DNA from: Rutpela maculata | Lineage: Eukaryota; Arthropoda; Insecta; Coleoptera; Cerambycidae | DNA: 64,000 nt | Reading direction: 5' to 3' | Assembly (NCBI GenBank): GCA_936432065.2 | Contig: OW386286.2 | Coordinates: 80,479,652-80,543,651, forward strand | Shown: piece after piece, positions 15,493-27,003 of the stretch | Layout of the letters: the number at the start of each line of letters is the position of its first letter | How positions within the stretch are numbered: the first letter of the stretch is position 1 | Notes under the pieces: generated by a model | Seen by the model: the letters and a program-made list of their open reading frames with translations, nothing else | Told to the model about the DNA's origin: nothing | Databases searched by the model: none | Translations under genes and position numbers: made by a program

Positions 15493-15846
15493 TTAAACAC
15501 CAAAACGTATCATTGCACTGGATTTTGCACCGATGTACGTCGGTGGACGCTGACCTAAATATGTTAGTGTGTATTTACCACCAGATGAATTAATCTTATT
15601 GATTACATCTTCACTTATATTTTCTACAACTCGTTTGGGTAAAAACGATTTGAAAGTTGTTATTGTACTTTCCTCAAACAAATTTACGATAATTGATTTT
15701 CCAAACCGCGTATTGACCACTGACATTTTCTTTATGACATATGCTTTGTCTTTAATTAATGATGATATAGGCTTTTGCTCTAAAACTTCACTACTTTCAC
15801 TTATCATCGCATTAAGTGCTAATAAGTCTAGTTCCGAAATTGCCAT
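15493..15846 (-). CDS. Probable OB-fold single-strand DNA-binding protein
   Basis: This ORF has 117 residues. The pattern AYVIKKMSVVNTRFGKSIIVNLFEE, then FLPKR, then YTLTYLGQRP fits a five-strand OB-fold ssDNA-binding protein, of the kind found near replication genes in Polinton-like elements. This is inferred from strand pattern and context, not from a search. A minus-strand TATAAAT (plus-strand 15998-16004) and a C-rich repeat with a TGACGTCA site lie upstream. It is the last gene of the element before its apparent right edge. Confidence 0.55.
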   Translation of the reverse strand: MAISELDLLALNAMISESSEVLEQKPISSLIKDKAYVIKKMSVVNTRFGKSIIVNLFEESTITTFKSFLPKRVVENISEDVINKINSSGGKYTLTYLGQRPPTYIGAKSSAMIRFGV

Positions 15847-15997
15847 AGTTAAAATGGGTGTCTACAGTGAAAGAGTCGTAAAAAGTAATATAAAAAATAT
15901 TGCTCACTTGAAATAATTGAGGTGGTTGTGCTACACTCACTTGTTAACTCTTGAGTAATCAGATGTGGATTTAATGTTTGTGATACTGTCGCACCCC

Positions 15998-16004
15998 ATT
16001 TATA
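15998..16004 (-). promoter_or_regulatory. TATAAAT box for the OB-fold gene
   Basis: ATTTATA on the plus strand reads TATAAAT on the minus strand. It lies about 150 bp before the ATG at 15846 and has a GGTGGGGTGG box directly upstream, the same order seen at the other minus-strand genes. Confidence 0.5.
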
Positions 16005-16009
16005 GTAAT

Positions 16010-16156
16010 AGATCCACCCCACCACAATAATTTCCCCCACCATATAATTTACTAACCCTGATTACCCCCCACCACCACACCAATTACCTCCACCACAGTA
16101 ATTACCCCCTACCACAGTAATTACCCCCCACCATACTAATTACCCCCCACCACCCA
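16010..16156. repeat. C-rich 19-bp tandem repeat
   Basis: About six imperfect units of a 19-20-bp repeat (consensus ACCACAGTAATTACCCCCC) lie here, some degenerate at the left end. The array sits upstream of the OB-fold gene and ends at a TGACGTCA site. On the minus strand the units are G-rich, like the G boxes of the other element promoters. It could be an enhancer or a replication/terminal region of the element. Confidence 0.75.
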
Positions 16157-16201
16157 TGACGTCACGAAAAGTGGTGGGGGGAGGCTCAGCTCCGGTATAA
16201 A
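16157..16201 (+). promoter_or_regulatory. Orphan rightward promoter: TGACGTCA, G-rich box and TATAAAC
   Basis: TGACGTCA at 16157-16164, GTGGTGGGGGG just after it and GTATAAAC at 16195-16202 form a promoter of the element's style, but pointing rightward. No open frame follows; the sequence becomes ordinary AT-rich repeat DNA within 50-100 bp. The gene it drove has probably been lost. Confidence 0.5.
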
Positions 16202-16212
16202 CACTCTACTCA

Positions 16213-16984
16213 CGGGCCCCCTCTGAAAAATTGTTTGCCCACCTTTAAAGCATTTTCTAGCTACAGGCCTGTAACAAACACAATATTAGATAATATTTAC
16301 ATCGATAGAATAGCTATTTCAATGAGAATATTTAATGAACAATAATGTTCACATACACGAGGTAAGTGATTAAAATTTTGGCATGTGGCGTAAACTTTAA
16401 TAAAATATCTGTTCCAGGTATATCACATCTAAAGGTTGGATTATGCCTTAAGTTAATCCTAGTTAGGTATATTATAATTAATAACACCAAGTAAAGCGCA
16501 ATAATCAATCTCATTATTTAATAACTTGTCAAAAATATTAATGACGTACAAATCCTTCTTAAACGTAAACTAATAATATTAAATCTACTGGTTTAATAGT
16601 TATAACTTATTCCTCTTTCGGATTAAACACCATCTACTTTAAAAATCAAAGATTATAAGAATTTTCTTTAAACCAGTTGTTCTACCATCATTTTATGACG
16701 ATTATAGTATGGATACTAAATCAGTGCTGCATATTCAAGTCTAGAGCGGGCAGAAGAGAAATACAATATTTCTTAAGCAATATTATCTGTAAAATTTTTA
16801 CAATTTGATTGCCTCGGACACTTTTAAAAAGTTATATGCTCATTAAAAGTAAGCTTGCACTCAAACAACACACCCAAATCCTTAGTGGAATTACATTGAA
16901 ATAATGTATTATTCTCAATAAGATATACAAATTCACATATTTTTTCGTGAGAAGCTAGTAATCTTGCATTTCGAGACATTAAGA
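16213..16984. other. No gene seen
   Basis: This is AT-rich DNA between the apparent right edge of the virus-like element and the next LINE. I see no open frame with a recognisable motif, no terminal repeat matching the left side and no clear target duplication. Confidence 0.5.
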
Positions 16985-18600
16985 CCTAATTTATTTATTT
17001 ATTTATTTATTTAATTTTAAATACACTGTTCAGGTACAGGTACCTAATTACAGAACAGGAATTAACAAAAATACAAAACATACTAAATAATAAGAAAAAT
17101 AATAATAGGTAACAGAACAACTAAGTATTTAATTTAATATTTTGGATCTTATATCCTTCAAGCGGCAGTTAAAGATATCAAGGTCGCTGGACAATTTATT
17201 ACAGATGGTAAACAAAGGTTGGTTTTTTAATATGTTGGTATGGGGGGGTGGGCATATAAAAAACTTGGGCATTGCGGGAAGTCAGTCTAGGGACTTGAAA
17301 ATTTAATTTGTTGACTACCTCAGGTGCGTTAAAATCACTGTGTAACACTTTAAATAAGAATACTTGAGATAGGTATATTCGCCTGTCTTCAAGAGTAGAC
17401 ATGGACACCCTTTGAAGCAGATCTTTCTGCGGAAAACTAATAATAAGGTAAGTACCATCAGATTTGAGCCAGAGTAATTTGACAAATCTACGCTTCACTG
17501 CTTCCAGGTTGTTTTTATGTACATCGTAGCTAGGACACCAAATAAGTGATGTATACTCGAGTTTCGATCTGACAAATGATTGGTACAGAATTTTCAATGT
17601 ATCAGTATTAGTGAATTCACAACTAGTACGAACTATGAATCCAAGGCTCTTAAAGGCTTTAAAGATAATGATGCAATGTCAAAGATTACGCCGATGTCAC
17701 TAAACACTGTGGGTCTCTGAAGTAAGACATTATCCAAGTGGTAATCAAAAGCAATTGGTGATGTTTTTAATGAAAAGAACAACACGTTGCACGCATTCAA
17801 GTATAATTTATTGATTATACACCAGTTATTTACTTTATTAAGGCAAGTTTGAAGTTGAAAGCAATCATCAATATTGTTGAATACTTTTAGGTCATCAGAG
17901 TATAGCAGGCAAGGCAAATCATTTCGTCTATTATGTCATTAATAAATATATTAAATATAAAGGGCCCCAGGATAGATCCCTGGGGAACTCCGGAGGTGGC
18001 AACAAATTCGGTAGACTTGAATTCATTGAGTACAATGTACTGAATCCTATTCATTAAATAATATTTAAATAAAATGTGTAGGAATATGAGAGACTAATTT
18101 TATCTAAATGATAGTTTATGGTGACACTTTAAAGTAGGTGGAATTTCAAGTTGAGAATAGTTTTTGTTTTGGAAATATAACGAGTTAAACTTACTTTTTG
18201 AATCGACTTCATGAGGTCCCCAAAAGGGAGAAATTTTGGGTCACTCTTTTGCTAAGTAAGATTCCATGATCTATCCTGTAGGAAACCTTTGGAAAATCTA
18301 TGTAAATGACATCCACCTGCCCTTGACGATCTAATGTATTGGCAACATATTGTGTGAAGACATCTAAATTAGTAACCTTTGATATGTTACTCATAAACCC
18401 GTGTTGATTAGGTGATATTTGATTACGAACAGAGAAGTAGATGCGATCATATCATTCGAAAAATTTGAGAGAATAGAAATAGCTCTATAATTATCAACTA
18501 GAGCTTTATCACCGCTTTTAAACATTGGACAAACCTAGCAACTTTACTATGCCTTAAAAAAAAGGTAACTAACAATCATGAAATAAAATTTTACCAAATC
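16985..18600 (-). mobile_element. Decayed LINE (family with TTTA tail), copy 1
   Basis: On the minus strand, RT pieces appear in order. A VDVIYIDF segment lies near 18300. VPQGSILGP-type coding (with an in-frame break) lies at 17950-18000. YSDD, in place of YADD, lies near 17900 in the fragment 17633-17917. The C-terminal RT/connection region is at 17199-17597 (SFVRSKLEYTSLIWCPS). The 3' end carries TTTA repeats at 16988-17013 (plus strand). Several frameshifts make it non-functional. Copy 2 of the same family is at 46672-48540. Confidence 0.8.
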
Positions 18601-19490
18601 TCCCAGTTAATTGGACATTACTTGATACATACAGGGCAACCCATTAGTGCAAGGAGGTCCAACAGCTGGCTTATTATAAGAAATATTAATAAATGATTTG
18701 ATAAATGTTATAGAGCATACTTGCCTATTTATAAAATGCTCTGAAATACACAGGATCTTCTTTTAAAGTGAAACAGCTTAAAGATCGAATTTGTTAAATG
18801 GCAAAACCTGAATATTTTTACACCATTGATTTCAACGTAAAATTTTATGTCCAGAATTATTTTTTTTGAAAATGTAAAAGTATGAAAACTCACGGAAAAA
18901 CAGTGCATCACAAATGTCATCAAAAAAACTTTGTTAATGACAGTTAAAGTAAAACATTTGGTAAGTACAAAGATAATAAGAGTTAGCGGAAATGTCTGAG
19001 AGGAGTGAAAGTTTATCTTATGTAGAGAGGATTTTATATAGAATCATCAACTTGCCAATATTTAACAATCTAAAACTTCCTCTTTCCAATTGGAATACCC
19101 AGTATATTATTCAACAATTTTGTACAATTATATTATCCGTTCAAATTAGTTATCAGAAATTAGTCCCTAATATTGAGAGTTTTTACAATATTTTTAACTG
19201 AATTGATAACTTAAAAATAATTGCGATTTTTCAAAATTAAGCTATGACTTTGTCATTTAGTAATTGCAGATTTTAGAACTGAAAATACAAACCAAAAGTG
19301 AATGATTCAAAATTGTATTTTTATTATTATTTTAAAGGTAAAAAAAATAATTTAAAAGTACAAACTCCATAACTGCAAAGTTGTCTGCATTGCTATATCA
19401 TGTGAGGTTTTTGCACTGATTCTGGCTGTGTCAATCAACAGAAATGAGGAAAATAAAATGCACCAAAGGGGGTGAGCGTAGAGGCGTCTT
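18601..19490. other. No gene seen
   Basis: This AT-rich stretch holds only short frames without recognisable motifs. It may contain further eroded LINE sequence continuous with the fragment at 16985-18600. Confidence 0.4.
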
Positions 19491-19494
19491 GATT

Positions 19495-19612
19495 GTACAC
19501 GTATTTCGGTAATTATAGTGAAGCAACGTTTAGCGCGGTTAGTACTTGAAACCGATCTTGGGAAACACAGCGATCTCGTCCCACATTCTAGCGGCTTGTA
19601 ACTCATTGGAAA
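19495..19612 (+). repeat. Direct repeat, copy 1 (second copy 21135-21245)
   Basis: About 110 bp share GTGAAGCAACGTTTAGCGC, TTGGGAAACACAGCGATCTC and a TCTAGCGG segment with the copy at 21135-21245, in the same orientation. The copies bracket a Jockey-like fragment. Confidence 0.7.
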
Positions 19613-20850
19613 AGCACCGTGGTCGTGCCAATCCTGAAACCGATTAAGCACGCGAAGCTCACCGGCAGTTATCAACCAATCTCGCTGCTGTCGGAGATCT
19701 TCAAGTTGATAGAGAAGGTCATCCTGATTGGATTAGATGCTGTCCCGGATGAACCTCACATCAACTATGAGTGCCAGTTCAGTTTCAGGCAGGGCAAGAT
19801 CACTGTGAAGCATGTCGTTAGGATCATAAACGACGTCAAGGTGCAATACAACATCGGGAAGAGCACCACCATGGTGCTCCTCGATATTGAGAAAGCCTTC
19901 GATACCGTATGGATCCCGGGTTACTCTACAAACTTAACGTGCTTGACTTCCCAACGCACATAACCAAACTAATTCACTATTTCCTGACAGGTAAATCACT
20001 GCAGGTCAGGATGAATAATAAACTATCAACGCGGCGGAACATTTGCGCGGGCGTCCCCCAGAGGTACTGCCTGCCACCAAAGCTGTACAACTTATACGTC
20101 TCCGACTTCCCGGAGTTTCCGAATACAGAAGAATGCCGACGACATGGCCATGTATGCGCACTCGCATAACGCGCAAGGGGTCAACATGCTGCTAAAGGCG
20201 CATTATGGCCCAAGCTACGACATATTACGACAAGTGGAAGATTCGGATCAACGCTGAGAAGTCTGAGGCGATTCTCTTCAAGCGCCGATTTACTAAAAAC
20301 GTGATATTAACACCAATTTCGATCGGGGTTAGAGGAAGTCCAATTAAACGGTGCGTGAAGTATCTGGGGGTTAACTTGGACAAAGACTGATGTTTAATAC
20401 ACACATAAACGAGACGGTACGAAAGACCTACTCTATATCCTGGCGTCTGTACCCGCTCCTGGCCAGAGGTAGCAGGCTTAACAGGACTAACAAAAAAATG
20501 TTGTACACGATGGTGATCAGACCGGCCATCACATACGCTTCGTCGGTATGGAGCAGCATACCGGCCACGACAATGAGAAAACTCAGAGTTTTTGAACACA
20601 AATGTATGCACCTCCTTTCTGATTCCGGAGGGTACACCTCCCTCAGAGATTTATATGCACTTTGCTAATGGACTGCGTCCAAGAAATATCACAAAAATTG
20701 TATTCCTTCAAACTGGGCGATAGTCCACTAACTCGCAACGTAACACAAATCAGACAGCATAATTCCCCATTTCTGATAGAACACCCCCTACCATACCAGG
20801 CGTTGCCTATTTTCCGGCAACCAATTTAGCCTCACTTTCCTCTACCACAA
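19613..20850 (+). mobile_element. Jockey-like LINE fragment, frameshifted
   Basis: Plus-strand RT pieces are spread over several frames. SYQPISLLSEIFKLIEK and VLLDIEKAFDTVW lie in 19619-19963. LLYKLNVLDFPTHITKL and CAGVPQ lie in 19909-20169. The YxDD region is broken near 20130-20160. The thumb region (KWKIRINAEKSEAILF) is in 20205-20390. RPAITYASSVWSS is in 20390-20668. This order and motif style is Jockey-clade RT. At least four frameshifts or stops are present. The rest, to 20850, is A/T-rich 3' sequence. Confidence 0.85.
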
Positions 20851-21134
20851 CTTATTTCTACTCTACAGTTTATCTTTCTTAACTTTACATCTTTAATCAC
20901 CTCCTTTCTTCTTTTATCTATTATCTTTTGTTTTTACTATTTTTGTTCTTTTTGTCTTTTTTGTCATTCTAAATTCATTTTTGGCCGATAAATTGCCAAA
21001 AATGTAACCTTTTTTATTGTTTTATTGTCGTTAAGCCGAACCGGACCTGTCTCGTCTGGTCTTACAACACCCACGGTGCTGCGCGGGCCAGGATTCGGGG
21101 AAGCACCTATTGTACTTCTTTTTCTGTTTTCTCC

Positions 21135-21245
21135 TTCTTCGTATTTTGGTACTTACAGTGAAGCAACGTTTAGCGCAACTTGAGTGAGTGAAACCAATCT
21201 TGGGAAACACAGCGATCTCGTCCCACCTTCTAGCGGTTTGTATGT
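21135..21245 (+). repeat. Direct repeat, copy 2 (first copy 19495-19612)
   Basis: This copy matches the segment left of the Jockey-like fragment over about 110 bp, with scattered substitutions. It may be a dispersed repeat into which the LINE inserted, or a tandem pair; the LINE lies between the two copies. Confidence 0.7.
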
Positions 21246-21349
21246 TAGCGTATACACAGAAGCTATGGAATTTGAGACGGAGATTACGTAGTGGATATAC
21301 CATCCTTCGGACGGAATGTAGAGAAGTCGGTCCCTTGTCTATCAAATGT

Positions 21350-22540
21350 TAGGCAAGTAACAGATCCCCACTCTTCGACAGAGAAGAAGTTCGGAAAAAT
21401 TTTCAGGTCTCCTGGCGTGGGATAGGCCTGAGTAGCAGAAATAGGCCGACGTTAAATAAATAAATTAAAAAAAATACACCAACAGAAGAGTTGGACATTG
21501 ATTACTGTCCAATTTATCTGGTTAACGCAACGAGACTCCACAAATAATAGCCTCTTTCGTATGTTATTGTATTGTATGTATTATTAAAGTATTAAACAGA
21601 ATTATATTAATGAACTTGCCGTGTTTCTTTTTTATTAGTAATGCTACAATGTTAAATTAGAAAATATAAATGTAAAATCCTAACTATAGAGATCCTGGGC
21701 TAAGGGTATGTATATATTTCGTGTAGTCTTGACAGTGTAATAGGGAGATAACAAGAAAAACTATTATTGCTGTACACTATACCATATCTAAAGTGCTGTA
21801 ATTATTATTATCTTTAAACATTACAGTGATGTATGTATTTAAAATAATACCAAGATAGTGTTATATAAGTTAGTTTGAGGATCGCTTTACAGTCAATGGT
21901 ATAATTTATAAATTATAACAGACACACCGGAGGTTATAAAAATTATCATTCATTTTCAGGTGATAGCTTAAATTATTTCTTTGTAAACATCTAACAAATG
22001 AAAATCTACATCAAAATTAAAAAAATGTACCTAACCTATGCTATGCCTTGATAATGTGGACTATCTTAACAGCTTGCTGGTGAAAGACAGCAAGAATTTA
22101 TATGATGAGGACACAAGCTGTGCTTTCTGCAACGTTTGGAGGCTAAAACAATGTGGAATTTGGTTAATCTCAAATCCAGCAAAAGTGTAATTCCTTCAAC
22201 CACAATAAAAACAGAAAACAGCACATTAACGAACATTAACATACAAACGAAATTGCCACAGCCTTTGGTAATCACTCTCCAGCACGGTTAAAAGGGAATT
22301 AAATGTCCACTTCAGAAATGTCTTCTCCGAAAACTGCATTGTCAGTAAAGTAAATATGAACAACTCAAAGTTTTTTACACTGGTCAATGAACGAGATATC
22401 AGTAAAATTATTATGAAAAAGTGGTTGTACAATATTTCTTGGCATAGATTTCGATAATACGCTGACATTCAGTAATCATTGCAGCAGACTTACTAATACC
22501 TTTCACTCTAAATGTTTCCAGATTAGAACATTCAAAACAG
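21350..22540. other. No gene seen
   Basis: AT-rich DNA with only short open frames that lack motifs. Nothing beyond low-complexity sequence is supported. Confidence 0.5.
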
Positions 22541-22545
22541 TCTTG

Positions 22546-22546
22546 G

Positions 22547-22595
<49 letters not shown>
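22546..22595. repeat. (ATA)n microsatellite, LINE 3' tail
   Basis: An uninterrupted trinucleotide run of about 16 units lies at the 3' end of the minus-strand LINE. Such microsatellite tails are typical for several LINE clades. Confidence 0.9.
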
Positions 22596-22843
22596 CGCCT
22601 TTATTAAGAGAAAAAATACTATACAGAAGTTTAGACCCCAAAGGACTACTCTTACACTTAACTCTATAAAGCACCATAATTATTATATACAATTGAAATT
22701 GACTGGCACACAAAAAGAAAAACACTGGAAAGACAAAACTTAAAAAAAAAGAAAAAAAAATTGGGAAAAAAAATTGAATTTTTTTTTTTTAATTGGTCCT
22801 GCAAGGTTCCCCATTATTATCTCTCTCCTAAACTTAAATAGTA

Positions 22844-24199
22844 TTAATATTGATCGCTCAGTAGTAGTAATTTTAGCTTACGCTTAAATGTTAAAGGATT
22901 ACAGGATTTTAGAGAATTAGGTAGAGAATTATACGATTTTATTGCATTATAAGAGAACGATTTTTTAAACAAGGATGTTCTAAATCGTGGTATATTGAAC
23001 ATTTCATGTGACCGTATATTTACCGTGTATTGTTGATGCCTTCTTGTAAATTTTTCTTTAATATATGATGGCACACCAGAATGAATTATGGAATGGGCAA
23101 AGGATAGAAGGTGTAATTTTGTCCTATTACTTACATTTAACCAACGTAATATTTTTATTCTAGCAGATATTCCCTGGTCATATTTACGGAGCCCATATAT
23201 AAGTTTACAACATGAATTTTGTATCTTCTGTAATCTGCTTTTATCTGTCTTGTCCAAACAGGGTTCGTATATGAAACTACAATAATTTAAGTGTGATAAC
23301 ACCAAAGCTTCACAGAGATTTTTACGCATGTTGAAATTTAATATATGTCTATTGGAGTATAAAAGTTTTAAATTCATGTAAGCTTTTTGTAATACTTTGT
23401 TTACTTGTGAATTAAATTTTAATGAGTTGTCAAATATTACACCCAAACTTTTTGCTGATTTAACTTTGGAAAGAATTTCTTCATTTATTTTTATTTGCAT
23501 TTGACTTATTACATCTACGTCATTTCTACCACCGAACATTAAAACTACGCATTTATTGGGTTTGAGAGATAAATTATTTTGAGGGGACATATTATATATT
23601 GTTTTTAAGTTTTCATTTATGATACTCTGTGCAAGAAGAAAGTTGTCTTTTTGAAAACTATGATATAATTGAGTATCATCTGCGTATGCATGATATGACA
23701 GCTTAATTTTATTGAGAATTTCGGTTGTATATAACACAAAGGGACCTAATAGAGAACCCTGTGGAACTCCAGTTAATACAAAAGCGGACGATGAGTATGA
23801 ATTGCCTACTCGAACCATCTGTCGCCTATTGTGTAAATATGATTTAACAAAATTAACCGCAGTTTCATCAAAACCATAAAATTTTACCTTTGCACACATT
23901 AAGTCATGATCAATTTTATCAAAAGCTTTAGAATAATCTAATAAAACCAATGCGGTGATCATACCCCTATCCCTGGAACTGATAATGTCATCCGTAACTT
24001 GACAAAGCGCCGAGGCAGTGCTATGAGCAGATCTGAATCCTGACTGATATTTAATTAGTATACCATTGTTATCAATATAAAAAAATATCTGCGAATACAT
24101 TATTTTCTCTAAAATTTTTGATAAAGCAGGTAGAATACTGACAGGTCTCAAGTCGTCATCAAATAATAAGGGATTAGTTGTTTTAGGTAATGGCATCAC
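22844..24199 (-). pseudogene. LINE reverse transcriptase, long open fragment
   Basis: A 451-residue frame holds most RT motifs: DDLRPVSILPALSKILEK, QSGFRSAHSTASAL, LVLLDYSKAFDKIDH (first catalytic Asp), LTGVPQGSLLGP, and YADDTQLY with both catalytic Asp. The thumb and connection regions follow to the C-terminus (FKRKLKLLLLSDQY). The catalytic core is intact, but the N-terminal RT fingers and the endonuclease are in another frame across 24200-24532, so it is a broken element. No RNase H is present. Confidence 0.88.
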
Positions 24200-24532
24200 T
24201 AGAGAACATTTCTATACAACAATTTACAATATATAATATATATTTTTCAATAAAGGGACTACAGCATTTGACCATTTTGATGTTGATATTATCCGTTCCG
24301 TAAGCATTGGACGTAATACAGCAAATAGCATTGTGAACATCCTCTAATGATGCCAACCTAAAAATAAATTTACTTTTTCTGTCGTTAAAAGAATTATTAT
24401 TATAAAAGTCAATAATATCTTGATTATTATCATTTTTTTGATGAACGGAAATAAAATAATTATTAATATTGTCAGAATTATTAAGGTTTGATGGAAGTTC
24501 AGTAGAATGATGAGGATTAACATTAAGATTTT

Positions 24533-25111
24533 TTAAGGTAGCCCATGTTTTTTTTTAGGATTATTTTCGGAATGTATTGAATTAATATATTTTTTCTTTT
24601 CTGACCTTACAGTTGCTAACGTTTGATTTCTTAATGTTTTATACAAAATCCAATCATCAGGTGAATTGGTTACCTTATACCTGCACAAAGCAACGTCTCT
24701 GCGCTTCATTAACGCCTTTAGTGCATCAATTAACCAAGGTGCTTTAGCTTTTGTCACTCTAACTTGTCTGAGAGGTGCATGTTTATTAAAAGTTTGTATT
24801 ATAAAATCATTTAAAATATGAATTTTATTATCTATGTCTCTCGTTTGAAAAATTCTATGCCATGGTAAGTCATGTAGTTCATGCAGAAAATTGTTATGAT
24901 TAAAATTTTTGAAATCTCTAAAATTAACAAGTTTATTTCCCTTGTTTCGTATTTTTGAAGCAAGCTCGCAATAAACTAGCTTATGATCACTAATATTGTC
25001 GGTATTCAAAATACACGATTTTATTACGTCACAAGTACTGGTAACAAAGATAGGGTCAAGCAGGCTCATAGAGTTATTTGTAATACGAGTAGGCTCATTA
25101 ATTAATTGCAA
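24533..25111 (-). pseudogene. LINE endonuclease C-terminus and linker
   Basis: A 192-residue frame contains the end of an APE-type endonuclease: a LLDPIFVTS-like strand, then DNISDHKLVYCEL with the catalytic SDH, followed by a basic linker (APWLIDALKALMKRRD, KYINSIHSE) leading toward the RT in a shifted frame. The first half of the endonuclease is absent. Confidence 0.85.
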
Positions 25112-25120
25112 AAAATTATA

Positions 25121-26884
25121 TGCCTAAGAGGGTTATTTAAGTTCAATTCACATTCATATCACCGACGCACACAATGTCTTGTCAATTACTGTTCTATTTT
25201 GGACAAATTCATTCTAGATTATCTCATGGTATCACTATATGAGGAAGCTCATCTTATGCACATAACATCCCTGTTGCACAAAAGCGCATTATAAGGTGTA
25301 TGGTGGAAGTACCACAAATTCATTCATGTCGTAACCGTTTTCGATAGTATAAAATTCTTCCTTTACCAAGTATACATATTCTAGAATTACTAATATACAC
25401 TTATAAAAATCAACATAAATTTGATAAAAATGTGTCCATTCGCTCTTATAATACGAGCGATAAATGAAATTTTCACGTTCCATTCAAACATTTAAAACTA
25501 CCTTCAACAGCCCACAATATCTTAGGGCTGAAATTATATAACCACTTACCTTCATTATATAAAAATTTAAAGAACATCTTTATTTTTTTTAAAATATTAA
25601 AAAAAATGTTTTTAAAAATTTGTGCTTTTCTGTTCAAGAATATCTTGATATGTATATCAATTTTTAAGAGAATAATAATTAACATTAGAATTTGGAACAT
25701 AACTGTGAATTTTATATATACTTTTATCATCTTTTATATATGCTACTTTTATAGATAGGTATATGTATATATTTATGTATTTTAATATTTCTTTTATGTT
25801 CCTGCATGTACTGACTTGTCCCATAGCATGAACGTAATACTCTGATTGAATCAATAAACATTATATTTAATAATATTCTATTTTCTGAGGGAGCAACTAC
25901 TTCGCGAAAAAATGTTAAACAGGACGTGTTAGAGCGTTAGAGGTGGTTTTTGCGCATTAGAAACTCTTTCGTTTCTCAAAGGTAGTTCTCTACGGCTTAT
26001 AACCCCCAAAGGGAAAAACATTATAATTCACTTTCTCTAATTACTGATGTTAAGTCTAATATTAATGGACTATTACCGTAGAAACATGTTGCTATTAATT
26101 CAAATGGCAATAATGTTTTAATATACTTCAAAAAGTCAAACTTTAGATGACATTCCAACAAGTAGGTAAGTTGATTCTTGTTTGCAGAAACAAAGTTTGG
26201 TACACGTCAAGTTATTAGACTCTGGTCTACTATACGAGAGACATAAATCAACCAAGAGAACTATTATAATAAATCTTAGATCTACCTCTAAAGTAAACTT
26301 GATGTCGTTTTTCCACCCTAGCACACGAAACCCTCTCAGTTTATACAATTGCAAGTCAAGCTGTATAAATGCTTTTCATGGTTAGGAATTTATGAAGCGT
26401 GCTTAACCTAATTAAACTGATTTCTCCTAAATGGTTATTTGTATTTTGCAAGTGTGAGAAGTTCTCTTTGGAAATAACAATTTCGTAGAATTCCTTATTG
26501 CCTTTTCACCGGAAGCATATGTTGTGACATAAATATTGAGACAACAGTATACAGAAGACTAGCTAAAGACATCCGGTGTTGATTGAGGCCTAACTAGTAA
26601 TTAAAGGGTGGTAAAAAAATTGTTTTCAAAATAATAAAAGTATTTTATTTACTTCTGTAAATTTCAGAAAGTTAAACAAAATAATTGAACCTAAATTAAT
26701 AATATAACAGTAACTATAGCTTATATCTACCGTAAAAAAGTTTGCAAAAAAAATTACAACAGCAATATTAACAATAAATACATATAAGATAAAATTAAAC
26801 TGAGAATGACAACTTATTGCCTGTAAAAAAGGCCCATTTAAGCACATTTAAGAACCTGTCAATGTGCAGTATTTTATAGCATAT
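25121..26884. other. No gene seen
   Basis: This region is AT-rich and contains only short motif-free open frames. No TIR or tandem structure stood out on reading. Confidence 0.45.
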
Positions 26885-27003
26885 TATGCAACGACCATTT
26901 AATGATGGCTATTAAGATACGAGCATGAGAATTATGATGTGAGCCGTAGGCGAATGTCATAATGAATGCGAGTTTCTTAATAGCCATTAAATGTGAGTTG
27001 CAT
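26885..27003. repeat. Small foldback element
   Basis: An inverted repeat with arms of about 45 bp: ATGCAAC and TTAATGATGGCTATTAAGA-like sequence on the left, with the complement TTAATAGCCATTAAATG ... GTTGCAT on the right. Confidence 0.7.

Larger units (their letters stand above)
22545..25120 (-). mobile_element. 5'-truncated non-LTR retrotransposon with EN C-terminus, RT and microsatellite tail
   Basis: This is the best preserved LINE in the window. On the minus strand the order is: the C-terminal part of the endonuclease and linker (25111-24533), a frameshifted linker (24532-24200), the reverse transcriptase (24199-22844), the 3' UTR with AATAAAGG, and a terminal run of TTA/ATA trinucleotides (22546-22595). 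The 5' end of the endonuclease is missing, as expected from truncated reverse transcription. Confidence 0.88.

Noticed and set aside
16010..16156. CRISPR-like or satellite origin for the C-rich repeat
   Set aside because: The units are directly tandem without spacers; it is better read as an element regulatory repeat.
36..16201. DNA polymerase B of the Polinton type
   Set aside because: Looked for in all frames; no long frame with polymerase motifs exists in this stretch.
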